From JBMNTU01 sp050945895 (GTDB lineage: Bacteria; Bacillota; Clostridia; Christensenellales; Christensenellaceae), in the NCBI GenBank assembly GCA_050945895.1, contig JBMNTU010000016.1, positions 1-27,700 of the forward strand: a stretch of DNA of 27,700 nucleotides, read 5' to 3'. The stretch's first letter is position 1. Every line of letters begins with the position of its first letter. The notes beneath the pieces are model-generated. The model did not search any database and was not told the DNA's origin. It saw only the letters and a program-made list of their open reading frames with translations. Made by a program: the position numbers and the translations under genes. This document shows, piece by piece, positions 1 through 8,100 of this stretch.

Positions 1-42
1 CTTTACAATTATCTGCTCTGTTGTGTATTTTTTCCTTGCCAT
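1..42 (-). CDS. IS3-family transposase OrfA, N-terminal 14 codons (runs off the left edge)
   Basis: The ATG at 42 on the minus strand opens a reading frame, MARKKYTTEQIIVK, that runs out of the window. A short basic stretch followed by (Y/F)TxEQII is the usual beginning of IS3-family OrfA, a helix-turn-helix DNA-binding protein that normally cooperates with a frameshifted OrfB integrase. The ribosome binding site GAAGGAG lies about 7 bases upstream. Only 14 residues are visible, so the family call rests on this N-terminal signature plus the adjacent putative inverted repeat. Whether the transposase is intact cannot be told. Confidence 0.6.
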   Translation of the reverse strand, partial: MARKKYTTEQIIVK

Positions 43-99
43 CTCCATTCTCCTTCTTCGTTAGTTTATCATCACTCCACTAACTTTGGAACTGGTTCA
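1..99 (-). mobile_element. IS3-family insertion sequence, terminal end (partial)
   Basis: Read on the minus strand, the segment starts at base 99 with TGAACCAGTTCC, a TG-type terminus that resembles IS3-family inverted repeats. A leader, a good ribosome binding site (GAAGGAG) and the first codons of an IS3-type OrfA follow. The element continues beyond the left edge, so neither its other end nor its target duplication can be seen. The exact boundary at base 99 is inferred from the TGAACC motif. Beyond it the sequence becomes a receiver-domain gene on the opposite strand. Confidence 0.65.
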
Positions 100-485
100 A
101 GGATTGGGGGGCACGCCATGTGGAAATAAACAGGGAAATCGTACATTCCTTTTTTGAAGACACAGGAGCCAATGTTGAAGACGCGGTAGACGGAAAGGAT
201 GCACTGAATAAATTTACTTCCTCTCCAGAGGGGTATTACGACCTGATTTTTATGGATATCCAGATGCCTGTGATGGACGGCTGCGAAGCAACCCGGTACA
301 TTCGCGCGCAAAACAGGAAGGATGCGGAAAACCTGGTTATTTTGGCTATGACAGCCAATGTTTTTAAAGAGGATATGGCCATGGTGGCGGAAGCGGGGAT
401 GAACGGGCATATTGGCAAACCAGTCGAATATCTTTCAACAATGAAAACAGTAGCAAGGATTTTTTCCCGGTTACCAGCAAAGTAA
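100..485 (+). pseudogene. Truncated response-regulator receiver domain (3' remnant of a hybrid kinase or regulator)
   Basis: The frame ending at 485 encodes most of a CheY-like receiver: the phospho-acceptor strand LIFMDIQMPVMDG, the switch region LAMTAN and the conserved lysine in IGKPVE. It resembles the C-terminal receiver of the large kinase at 5115-8501 and probably was the last domain of a similar hybrid kinase. The 5' part is gone because the frame runs into the IS3 end at about base 99. The only usable start is a GTG at 120 without a convincing ribosome binding site. The first strand with its acidic pair is also missing: the frame reads ARHVEINREI where the intact homologue reads KRLLLVEDIEINREI. 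Without that acidic pocket, Mg2+ binding and phosphorylation are unlikely. I call it a decaying fragment. Confidence 0.75.
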
Positions 486-580
486 TAAATCGGCAGGTGG
501 AATAGACCATTGCTGCCATTCCTTCCTTTGCCTGTGTATACAGGATGGGGAGGATTTTTATATGAAAAGAAGTAAAACGC

Positions 581-609
581 TTTACTATTTTAGTATAATA
601 AATTATAAT
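581..609 (+). promoter_or_regulatory. Putative sigma-A promoter for the amino acid ABC transporter
   Basis: TTTACT at 581-586 and a perfect TATAAT at 604-609 are separated by exactly 17 bases. The lipoprotein start codon follows at 701, giving a leader of about 85 bases. A second TATAAT at 594-599 lacks a matching -35. Confidence 0.5.
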
Positions 610-700
610 AGTGTCTGCTGGCAAGCTGGGCATATGTGCGCGGTTTGCGCTAATACAGCAAATGATAGAGTGTGATTTTTGGAAAGGAACAATTTTTAAC

Positions 701-1612
701 ATGAAAAAAACTCTGATAGTATTGCTTGCTTGTGTAATGGTTTCATTTGCCTTTATGGCATGCTCGCCTGCCAAATCTGAACCGGCGGCTTCACCTTCTG
801 TAGGTGCGGAGGAACCGGCGGTGCCAGAAGAATCTGCCGAGGCGACTGCAGAAGAATCGGCAGCATCCGAAGGCGGTGCGTCGGACGATTCTCTTGAAAA
901 GATTATGGCAAACGGAAAATTCCTGATGGGGCTGGATGACAGCTTTCCTCCGATGGGCTTTCGCGACGAAAACGGAGACTTGGTTGGGTTTGATATAGAC
1001 CTTGCCCGTGCGGTTGCAGAGCATATGGGAATTGAGGTAGAACTTGTGCCCATCGATTGGAGCACAAAGGAGCTGGAGCTCGATTCGGGCAACATCGACG
1101 TTATATGGAATGGATATACCATTACGGATGAGCGCAAAGAAAAAGTTTTGATGAGCGAACCGTATATGGAAAACATGCAGGTGATCCTGGTTAAGGAAGA
1201 TTCGGAAATTCAGGCGCTTGCCGATTTGGAAGGCGCTAAAATAGCTGTACAGGAAGGCTCTTCCGCGCAGTCTCTTTTAACGGAAGATGCTTCTATGGCC
1301 GATCTTCTGGCATCTTTTGATGAGTTGGTTGGATTTAAAGATTATGTTACGGCATTGCTTGATATCGATTCTGGGCAGGCGCAGGGGCTTGCGGTAGACC
1401 TTGTGGTTGCGGACTACTATATGGCGAAAAAGCCGGGCGAATACAGAATTTTAGATGAAACGCTTGCGCCCGAGCAATATGGTATTGGCTTCAGGAAGGC
1501 CGACCAGGCATTTCATGACGCAATGATGCAGGCGTTGAAGGAAATGAAAGAAGACGGGGCTGCTGCTGCGGTCAGCAATGTATGGTTTGGCAGAGATGTA
1601 ACGATGTTCTAG
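701..1612 (+). CDS. Amino acid ABC transporter substrate-binding lipoprotein
   Basis: This is an extracytoplasmic binding protein of the polar amino acid family (SBP_bac_3 type), about 303 residues. I start at the ATG at 701, not at an in-frame upstream codon at 611, because 701 gives a proper lipoprotein signal: MKK, a hydrophobic stretch, then FMAC with the lipid-modified cysteine at residue 21. A low-complexity Ala/Glu/Ser/Pro linker of about 40 residues follows, typical of surface lipoproteins. The binding domain begins near KIMANGKFLMG and contains GFDIDLARAVAEHMG and a WNGYTITDERK-like hinge segment, both characteristic of glutamine/cystine-type binding proteins. The permease and ATPase genes follow directly, so it should deliver ligand to them. 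The substrate is not determinable from sequence; a polar amino acid or cystine is most likely. A hairpin terminator follows the gene and could set its expression above that of the membrane components. Confidence 0.93.
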   Translation: MKKTLIVLLACVMVSFAFMACSPAKSEPAASPSVGAEEPAVPEESAEATAEESAASEGGASDDSLEKIMANGKFLMGLDDSFPPMGFRDENGDLVGFDIDLARAVAEHMGIEVELVPIDWSTKELELDSGNIDVIWNGYTITDERKEKVLMSEPYMENMQVILVKEDSEIQALADLEGAKIAVQEGSSAQSLLTEDASMADLLASFDELVGFKDYVTALLDIDSGQAQGLAVDLVVADYYMAKKPGEYRILDETLAPEQYGIGFRKADQAFHDAMMQALKEMKEDGAAAAVSNVWFGRDVTMF

Positions 1613-1627
1613 TTTAAAATGTCTAGC

Positions 1628-1670
1628 AGCCGGGCAGGGCATATTGGTATATGTACTGTCCGGCTTTTTT
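1628..1670 (+). terminator. Intrinsic terminator between the binding-protein and permease genes
   Basis: A 10-bp stem (1628-1637 pairing with 1656-1665, one G-U pair) is extended by an inner CATAT/ATATG stem and followed by a T run at 1665-1670. It lies 15 bases after the lipoprotein stop and 16 bases before the permease start, so it is probably partial, acting as an attenuator inside one operon. Confidence 0.75.
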
Positions 1671-1686
1671 GGGAGAAGGGGTATAT

Positions 1687-2352
1687 ATGGAATATTTCCT
1701 GAAATTGTTTCCGGAGCTTGCCAGCGGGCTGGGTACAACGCTGTCCCTGTTTGCGTTAACACTTTTATGTTCCATTCCGCTTGGCTTTCTTGGGTCGCAG
1801 GTCAGCCTTTCAAAAAACCGTGTTGTACGCTTCTTGTATAACCATGTCTATGTTTTGGTTATGCGCGGCACGCCGCTTATTTTGCAGGTAGCGTTTTTGT
1901 ATTTCGGGCTCAATATTTTATTTACTACCATGGGGGTGGACTTTCGGATTCAGCGTTTTGAGTCTGCCCTGCTTTCGTTTATTCTGAATTATACGGCGTA
2001 TTTCAGTGAAATTTTTCGCGGGGGCGTGCAGAGCATCAACCGGGGGCAATATGAGGCGGCTTCTGTTCTGGGTTTGACAAAACGCATGACAACGACAAAA
2101 ATCGTTATACCACAGGTGTTTAAAATGGTTATGCCTTCCATTGGAAACGAGGTCATTATTCTTGTGAAGGATACGGCGCTTGTGAGCATCATCGCTCTTT
2201 CGGACTTGATGAAGGTAGCGTATTCTGCGGTAACGCGCGATGCTGTTGTTACGCCGTTTATTGTAGCGGCCATATTCTATTTGCTAATCAATGCGGTGGT
2301 AACGGTGGTATTGAAGCAGATTGAAAAACGGATGGACTATTATAAGGTATAA
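1687..2352 (+). CDS. Amino acid ABC transporter permease (HisM/GlnP type)
   Basis: An integral membrane permease of 221 residues in the BPD_transp_1 family, His/Glu/Gln subclass. The start is taken at ATG 1687 because GGGAGAAGGGG precedes it; the in-frame ATG at 1651 would fall inside the terminator stem. The N-terminus carries the usual YFLKLFPELASGLGTTLSLF start of this family, and several hydrophobic helices follow. The cytoplasmic EAA loop is clear: EAASVLGLTKRMTTTKIVIP, which docks the ATPase. A central LRGTP-like element (MRGTPLILQ) and FILNYTAYFSEIFRGG are further family signatures. Its length is normal. It would work as a homodimer, or with a paralogue elsewhere, together with the ATPase 12 bases downstream. 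Confidence 0.93.
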   Translation: MEYFLKLFPELASGLGTTLSLFALTLLCSIPLGFLGSQVSLSKNRVVRFLYNHVYVLVMRGTPLILQVAFLYFGLNILFTTMGVDFRIQRFESALLSFILNYTAYFSEIFRGGVQSINRGQYEAASVLGLTKRMTTTKIVIPQVFKMVMPSIGNEVIILVKDTALVSIIALSDLMKVAYSAVTRDAVVTPFIVAAIFYLLINAVVTVVLKQIEKRMDYYKV

Positions 2353-2364
2353 GATAGGAAAACG

Positions 2365-3126
2365 ATGAATATTCTGGAAGTAGCACACCTGCATAAAAGC
2401 TTTGACGGGCACGAGGTTTTAAAGGATATTTGCCTTACCATGGAAAAAGGCGAGGTAATGGCGATTATCGGGCCTTCGGGTAGCGGAAAATCTACACTGT
2501 TGCGATGCATCAATTGCCTGGAGCGGGCAGAGAAGGGCAGCATTGTTTTGGATGGAATCCAGATTGCACAGGAAAAGGATGGGGTTACCGAGTACCTAAA
2601 GGACGACGAACTGCGGATGGCCCGCCTGCACCTTGGCATGGTATTCCAAAACTTCAATCTCTTCCCGCATTTGTCTGTGCTGGAAAACATTATGCTGGCT
2701 CCTACAAACGTAGATAAAAAAGAAAAAACGAAGGCGAAAGCGGAAGCGATGGAACTGCTCGACAAGGTTGGGCTGCGTGAAAAGGCGGACGCTTATCCGT
2801 ATTCGCTGTCTGGCGGGCAGGCGCAGAGGGTGGCCATTGCACGCGCCCTTGCCATGGACCCGGATATCCTTTGCTTTGACGAGCCTACCTCGGCGCTCGA
2901 CCCGGAACTGACTGGAGAGGTGTTGCATGTAATTAAAGAACTTGCAAAAGAGCACATGACAATGCTCATTGTTACGCACGAAATGGGTTTTGCAAAGGAA
3001 GTGGCGACAGAAGTATGCTTTATGGACGACGGTCGGATATTGGAGCGGGGCGAGCCGGGAGAATTGCTCGTTAATCCAAAAGAAGAACGGATACGGGCCT
3101 TTTTGAACAAGTTGATTAGTATATAA
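2365..3126 (+). CDS. Amino acid ABC transporter ATP-binding protein (GlnQ type)
   Basis: The ATPase subunit of the importer, 253 residues, full length for the GlnQ/TcyC/HisP group. Visible motifs in order are Walker A GPSGSGKST at residues 36-44, a Q-loop MVFQNFNLFPHLSVLENI, the ABC signature LSGGQAQRVAIARAL, Walker B ILCFDEPTSALDPE, and the switch histidine in IVTHEMGFA. FNLFPH after the Q-loop is typical of polar amino acid importers. A somewhat long segment after residue 60 (about VTEYLKDDELRMARLH) is common in clostridial members. The start ATG lies 12 bases after the permease stop, so the two are co-translated. The gene ends directly before a strong terminator. Confidence 0.95.
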   Translation: MNILEVAHLHKSFDGHEVLKDICLTMEKGEVMAIIGPSGSGKSTLLRCINCLERAEKGSIVLDGIQIAQEKDGVTEYLKDDELRMARLHLGMVFQNFNLFPHLSVLENIMLAPTNVDKKEKTKAKAEAMELLDKVGLREKADAYPYSLSGGQAQRVAIARALAMDPDILCFDEPTSALDPELTGEVLHVIKELAKEHMTMLIVTHEMGFAKEVATEVCFMDDGRILERGEPGELLVNPKEERIRAFLNKLISI

Positions 3127-3127
3127 T

Positions 3128-3157
3128 AAAAAAGCCGGGCAACGCCCGGTTTTTTTA
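3128..3157 (+). terminator. Strong intrinsic terminator of the ABC transporter operon
   Basis: CCGGGC and GCCCGG pair around an AAC loop (about 3135-3149), flanked by an A run before and a T run after. The A/T flanks make it potentially bidirectional, which suits the convergent gene at 3200-3487. Confidence 0.88.
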
Positions 3158-3199
3158 TCTGTTCATTTTTTAAACCTGCTCTTGTGGCGCACGAATGCG

Positions 3200-3487
3200 C
3201 TATTGGTTATTGGATGGCTGCAAAACATCTGCCTGGTCCGGGTTTTTGCCAAACCATTTTTCCGCATAACTGCACGACGGTATGACAGACCAGCCTTCTT
3301 TGCGGATCTTCTCCATTGCTGCACGGATCAACTTGTCTGCAACACCCTGACCGCGAAGGGAAGAATCTACAAACGTGTGGTCGATGTCTACGACGCCGTC
3401 GGAAACGGAAGGAAAGGTGATTTCCGCAATCATCTTTCCGGATGCATCGTTCAGATATATCCGGTTTTCTTCGTAAATAAAATCCAT
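3200..3487 (-). CDS. Small GNAT-family N-acetyltransferase
   Basis: A 95-residue protein on the minus strand of the minimal GCN5-related acetyltransferase type (the YidJ/NATD1-like, COG2388 class). The acetyl-CoA pyrophosphate-binding loop is visible as SLRGQGVADKLI (the Q/RxxGxG/A motif), preceded by the strand VVDIDHTFVDSS and followed by a helix and the segment WSVIPSCSYAEKWF, all typical of this small subfamily. An AGGAGG ribosome binding site at 3494-3499 fixes the start. Members of this class are about 90-100 residues, so it is complete. The substrate is unknown; it may acetylate small molecules or amines. It is transcribed alone, between two plus-strand operons. Confidence 0.88.
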   Translation of the reverse strand: MDFIYEENRIYLNDASGKMIAEITFPSVSDGVVDIDHTFVDSSLRGQGVADKLIRAAMEKIRKEGWSVIPSCSYAEKWFGKNPDQADVLQPSNNQ

Positions 3488-3507
3488 TTTAAACCTCCTG
3501 GTAAAAA

Positions 3508-3536
3508 TATATAGCTCTGTACAAGCATATTAACAA
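3508..3536 (-). promoter_or_regulatory. Possible sigma-A promoter for the GNAT gene
   Basis: On the minus strand, TTGTTA (3536-3531) and TATATA (3513-3508) are separated by 17 bases, just upstream of the AGGAGG site. The -10 is imperfect and the leader would be very short. Confidence 0.3.
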
Positions 3537-3602
3537 AACAAACAGAAAACTACAATAAGTATACAGAAAAAGCAAATGAAAGGGCAGCTTTTTAATAAAG
3601 CA

Positions 3603-3631
3603 TACAAAATAACTATAAAAGGTGCTATAAT
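3603..3631 (+). promoter_or_regulatory. Putative extended -10 promoter for the PurF-like / kinase operon
   Basis: A perfect TATAAT at 3626-3631 is preceded by TGC, making an extended -10 element (TGnTATAAT). The -35 position (TACAAA, 3603-3608) is weak, as is usual for extended -10 promoters. The start of the PurF-like gene lies about 40 bases downstream. Confidence 0.5.
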
Positions 3632-3657
3632 TATGCTATGAAATACTAATGGATATT

Positions 3658-3675
3658 TGGAGGCAGAAAACATTG
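3658..3675 (+). promoter_or_regulatory. Ribosome binding site that selects a TTG start for the PurF-like gene
   Basis: TGGAGG at 3658-3663 lies 9 bases before the TTG at 3673. The alternative ATG at 3649 has no such site and lies upstream of this one. Using the TTG makes the protein begin with M-G-G-I-F-G, aligning with the M-C-G-I-F-G start of PurF proteins. Confidence 0.7.
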
Positions 3676-5076
3676 GGCGGTATATTTGGTGTTGCATCAA
3701 AGGAAAACTGTGTTTATGACCTTTTCTTCGGTACGGATTACCATTCCCACTTAGGTACACACCGCGGCGGAATGGCAGTCTATTCGGACGGGCGATTTCA
3801 AAGAGCGATTCACAATATTGAAAATGCACCTTTCCGTACGAAATTTGAGCGTGATGTAGATGAAATGGAAGGACGGCTGGGCATCGGATGTATTTCGGAT
3901 ACCGCACCGCAGCCGCTTACAGTGCGTTCGCACATGGGAACTTTTTCCATTACCACGGTAGGGCGGATTAACAATGCAAGTAAGCTTGTCGAACATTGTT
4001 ATAAGGGCGGCATTGCCCAGTTTTCCGAAATGAGCAACGGCAAGCTGAATCCGACAGAGCTGGTGGCGTCCCTGATCGCCAGCCGAGGATCGCTGGCGGA
4101 CGGGATTCGCTATGCGCAAAATATGATCGAAGGCTCTATGACAATGCTTGTTATGACAAAAGATGGAATTTATGCGGCGCGCGACCGCGCAGGACGAACG
4201 CCGCTTATAATAGGCAGGAAAGAAGAGGCGTATGCTGTTGCATCTGAAAGCTTTTCCTATTTGAACTTAGGATATGACCATTACAAAGAATTGGGGCCGG
4301 CAGAAATTGTATGGATAACGGCAGATGGTGTGGAAACCATCCAGCAGCCCAAACGGGAAATGAGCATCTGTACTTTCCTCTGGACATATTACGGTTACCC
4401 CACTACTTCCTACGAGGGAATTAACGTAGAGGAAATGCGCTATCGGAGCGGCAGTATGCTGGCAGACAGAGATACGGAACGGCCAGACCATGTGGCGGGG
4501 GTGCCGGACTCGGGTACGGCATACGCAATCGGTTATTCGAACAAATCTGAAATACCGTTTTCTCGCCCGTTTATCAAATATACGCCCACCTGGCCGCGGT
4601 CGTTTATGCCGCCTAACCAGAAAATGCGGAATTTGATTGCCAGAATGAAGCTTATTCCGGTTGATACGCTGATTCGCGGCAAAAGCCTTTTAATGATCGA
4701 CGATTCTATTGTACGAGGAACGCAGATGCGTGAAACGTCGGAGTTCCTGTTTGGCGCGGGTGCCAAAGAAGTGCATGTGCGGACGGCCTGCCCGCCCTTG
4801 CTATTTGGATGTAAATTCCTGAATTTTTCGCGCTCGACCTCCGACTTGGACCTGATTGCGCGCAGGATCATCAATCGGCGGGAAGGCGAGGTTCCGCGCC
4901 ATGTTTTGGACGAATACGCCAATCCGGACAGCGACCGCCACCAGGAACTGGTGCAGGATATATGTAAAGAAATGAACTTTACATCGCTTTTATATCATAG
5001 ATTGGATGATTTGAAACAATCTATTGGGATTGATTCTTGCAAGCTTTGCACCTATTGCTGGAATGGGGAGGAATAG
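3673..5076 (+). CDS. Amidophosphoribosyltransferase (PurF)-like protein with degenerate glutaminase site
   Basis: A 467-residue homologue of glutamine PRPP amidotransferase. The C-terminal phosphoribosyltransferase half keeps the PRPP loop MIDDSIVRGT (D343-T350) and VPDSGTAYA. Four cysteines sit where the 4Fe-4S ligands of the Bacillus subtilis type enzyme lie: C233, C380 and the CxxC at C456/C459, with an extra C462. The N-terminal Ntn-glutaminase half looks dead. The catalytic cysteine at position 2 is glycine (GGIFG instead of CGIFG), the HVRYST-like segment reads GCISDT, and the AHNGNL-like segment reads TTVGRINN. It therefore should not hydrolyse glutamine. It might use free ammonia, partner with another amidase, or bind PRPP or nucleotides as a regulator. 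No other purine gene is nearby, and a hybrid kinase follows after 38 bases. I give no purF symbol because it may be a paralogue. Confidence 0.85.
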   Translation: MGGIFGVASKENCVYDLFFGTDYHSHLGTHRGGMAVYSDGRFQRAIHNIENAPFRTKFERDVDEMEGRLGIGCISDTAPQPLTVRSHMGTFSITTVGRINNASKLVEHCYKGGIAQFSEMSNGKLNPTELVASLIASRGSLADGIRYAQNMIEGSMTMLVMTKDGIYAARDRAGRTPLIIGRKEEAYAVASESFSYLNLGYDHYKELGPAEIVWITADGVETIQQPKREMSICTFLWTYYGYPTTSYEGINVEEMRYRSGSMLADRDTERPDHVAGVPDSGTAYAIGYSNKSEIPFSRPFIKYTPTWPRSFMPPNQKMRNLIARMKLIPVDTLIRGKSLLMIDDSIVRGTQMRETSEFLFGAGAKEVHVRTACPPLLFGCKFLNFSRSTSDLDLIARRIINRREGEVPRHVLDEYANPDSDRHQELVQDICKEMNFTSLLYHRLDDLKQSIGIDSCKLCTYCWNGEE

Positions 5077-5114
5077 CAGCACGGCGAGCAAACAACTGTA
5101 AAGTGTGGGGAGAT

Positions 5115-8100
5115 ATGAACGTGGACAAAAATGATGGAAGGGAAACAGCACGGCATTTTGCGGAAAATCTGGAAACAATTATCAATGCAACGGGCATTGG
5201 TATGTGGGATTGGGACCTTGAAACCGGTAAAATCGTACACAGCGGCCAGCTGGAGCGCATTGCAGGATACGAGGACGGGGAAATGCCGGCGAGCGACAAA
5301 AGTGCGCGCGACCTGCTGATTTATTCGCTTGACAGGAAACGGGCAGATGATGTTATTCAATTGTGCATCGACGGGAAACTCGATAGCTACGAAACGGAAT
5401 TTAGAATTACATGCAAAGACGGCAGCATTAAATGGGTGCAAGACAGGGGCGCAGTGGCGGAGCGCAATAAAAATGGAGCCGCCGTGCGCATTGTTGGAAT
5501 GTTTTACGATGTAAACCGCTTTAAGCAAACGGAAGAATCCCTTGCGGAGAAGGTGCGTTTGTTGGATTTTGCTGCGGGAATTTCTGGGCTTGGTACGATT
5601 GAATGGGATGTGCAACACGACGTACTGCGGTTTGATGAAGACCTTATACGTCTGTTTGGCTACGATGCTTCAAGCATGCCAAAGACCTTCAACGATTTGC
5701 AGCGTTTTTTGTATCCGGAGGAATTTGCAGCGCTGGCGCAGGAATTGACGGCGCATATAAAAACAGACGACGAGGAAACAGTTTATGCCAAACAGCTCCG
5801 AGTACGCCATAAAAACGGGGATATGATATGGGTTATGGTAAATGCGCGCATTGTTGAGTGGGATAGTGATGGCGGCGCCAAGCGCATGGTAGCGGGTGTG
5901 CTGAATGTTGACCGCATGGTGCGTGCAGAAGTGGAGGCGCAGCATGCGCTTGTGGAAAACAGGCGGCACAAGGAACGGTTGGAGCAGGAAATACTGGATA
6001 CCACAAAAGACTTGGAAGTTGCGCGGCGAACGAGCACCGCAATGTTTGAAGCAAACCCCAATATGAATCTGATTTTTGACGACCGATTTGAAGCGATCGA
6101 CTGTAACCCGGCATTGCTGGAATATTTTGGCTATACGGAAAAAGATGTGCTGCTGAATAATATCCTGGATATATTTAAAGCGGCCATCCCCGAACGAGAG
6201 GCAGACGGCAAACCGATTCCCGGATTTACGCAGTATTTGCTTGAAACTGCGCATTCGGGCATATCTGAATTTGAGACGCCTTTCCAGATGAACGGTAAAG
6301 AAATCCCCATGCATATCATTATGAAACGCATTGCCTATAACGACAGCTTTGCGATTGCCGTATACCAGGTAGACCTTACCTCGGTCAAAACAACGGAAAA
6401 CGAGCTTTTGCGCCAGGAAGAACTGTTGATTGCAGTGAATTCTATGGCTTCGCTGTTGATGGAATCGACAACAGAGGATTTTGGAAAAACATTGGAAAAA
6501 AGCCTGGAAATGCTTGGCGAAGGATTGCGGGTAAACCGGGCATACCTCTGGAAGAACGAAATGATTGATGGAAAGCTTTGCGCCCGTGAATCGTGTACAT
6601 GGCGAGATGAAAAAACACCCGATTGGGAGCCGGGCAATGCACGGAATCTTTTTTATGATGAGTTTGTTCCCAACTGGCAGGAAGTTTTGAATCTTTTCAA
6701 AGAGTCCGACCTCTCGATTAATGAATTTCCGGGCATAGAAAAATGGTTCCCCAGCCTGAAGGATGAAATGGCTATTTTGCTGGTTCCTATTTTGTTGCAG
6801 GGAAAATTTTGGGGATTTATGGGGTTCGAAGACTTTGCAGATGCAAACCGCGTATTTACACCCGGAGAACAGAATATTATTCGCTCGGCCGGTATACTGA
6901 TTGGTGCGGCGGCGCTGCGGAACGAAATTATGGAAAACCTGATGGCGGCAAAGGAACAGGCCGTTTTGGCGTCGCGCGCAAAAAGCGACTTTTTATCACG
7001 GATGAGCCACGAGATCCGAACGCCTATGAATGCAATTATTGGCATGACAACAATTGGAAAAAAAGCACACAACACGACGAAAAAACAATATTGCTTAGAG
7101 AAAATCGATACTGCGTCGCGGCAGCTGCTGGACCTCATAAATGATGTTTTGGATATGTCTAAAATTGAGGCGAATAAGCTAGAAATATCTGAAAACGAAT
7201 TCAATTTTGAAAAAATGATGGAAAATGTTTTCCATGTAGTAGGCATAAAAATGGAAGAAAAAAACCTGACGCTTACATGCAGCTTCCGCAATGTGTTTAA
7301 AAGGAAAGTGATTTGTGATGAACTCAGGCTTTCTCAGGTGTTGATTAATCTTTTGAATAATGCGGCGAAGTTTACGCCCGAAAATGGGAATGTAGATGTA
7401 AAAGTCGAGCATATTGTGAAGGAGGATGGTGGATCGGCGCTGCATATAGAAGTGAAGGACGATGGAATTGGAATGACCCGTGAACAGCAAAAACGCTTAT
7501 TTAGTGCGTTTGAGCAAGCGGACGGCAGCACGACCCGCAAATACGGTGGAACGGGGCTGGGCCTTGCTATCTGCAAAAGCATCGTCCGCCTGATGGGCGG
7601 CGATATATGGGTGGAAAGTGAAGAGGGAAAGGGCTCTTGCTTTATATTTGAAGTAAACTTTTCTTGGGGCAAAAGCCTGAAGAATGCTCTTAATACAGGC
7701 AAAATAGACAAGGATGTCCGGGTGCTTGTCGTGGATGATTCGGAAGATGTGCTGGAGTATTTTCATAACATACTTTCAGGCTTCTGTATTGGCTGCGATA
7801 CTGCGCTTAACGGGGAGGAAGCGGTTCGAAAAGTGCAGGAGGCCCAGGCGCCGTATGATATTATTTTTGTTGATTGGCGTATGCCCGGGATGAGCGGCAA
7901 GGAAACGGTAAAAAGCCTGCGAAAGGTGATGCATGGTAGCGAGGCGCTGGTAATGATATCGGTGGCGGACAGCGCCGATGTAGAAAACGATATGGAAAGC
8001 CTTGCAATAAACAAAGTGTTGGCAAAACCGGTATTGCCGTCTACTCTGTTTGATACGATTGTCAGCCTGACAGGGCAGAGCATTACAAAGGAAACGGCAG

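Noticed and set aside
611..700. Upstream extension of the binding lipoprotein
   Set aside because: It would bury the lipoprotein signal peptide 30 residues inside the protein and it starts at the end of the predicted promoter.
364..1176. Long minus-strand open frame of 270 codons opposite the lipoprotein gene
   Set aside because: It is antisense to a clear lipoprotein with signal peptide and linker, has low-complexity Ser/Ala composition mirrored from that linker, and shows no family motif or ribosome binding site.
5670..6314. Minus-strand open frames opposite the hybrid kinase (214 codons and others)
   Set aside because: All lie antisense to conserved PAS/GAF/HisKA sequence and have no recognisable domain; shadows of a long gene.
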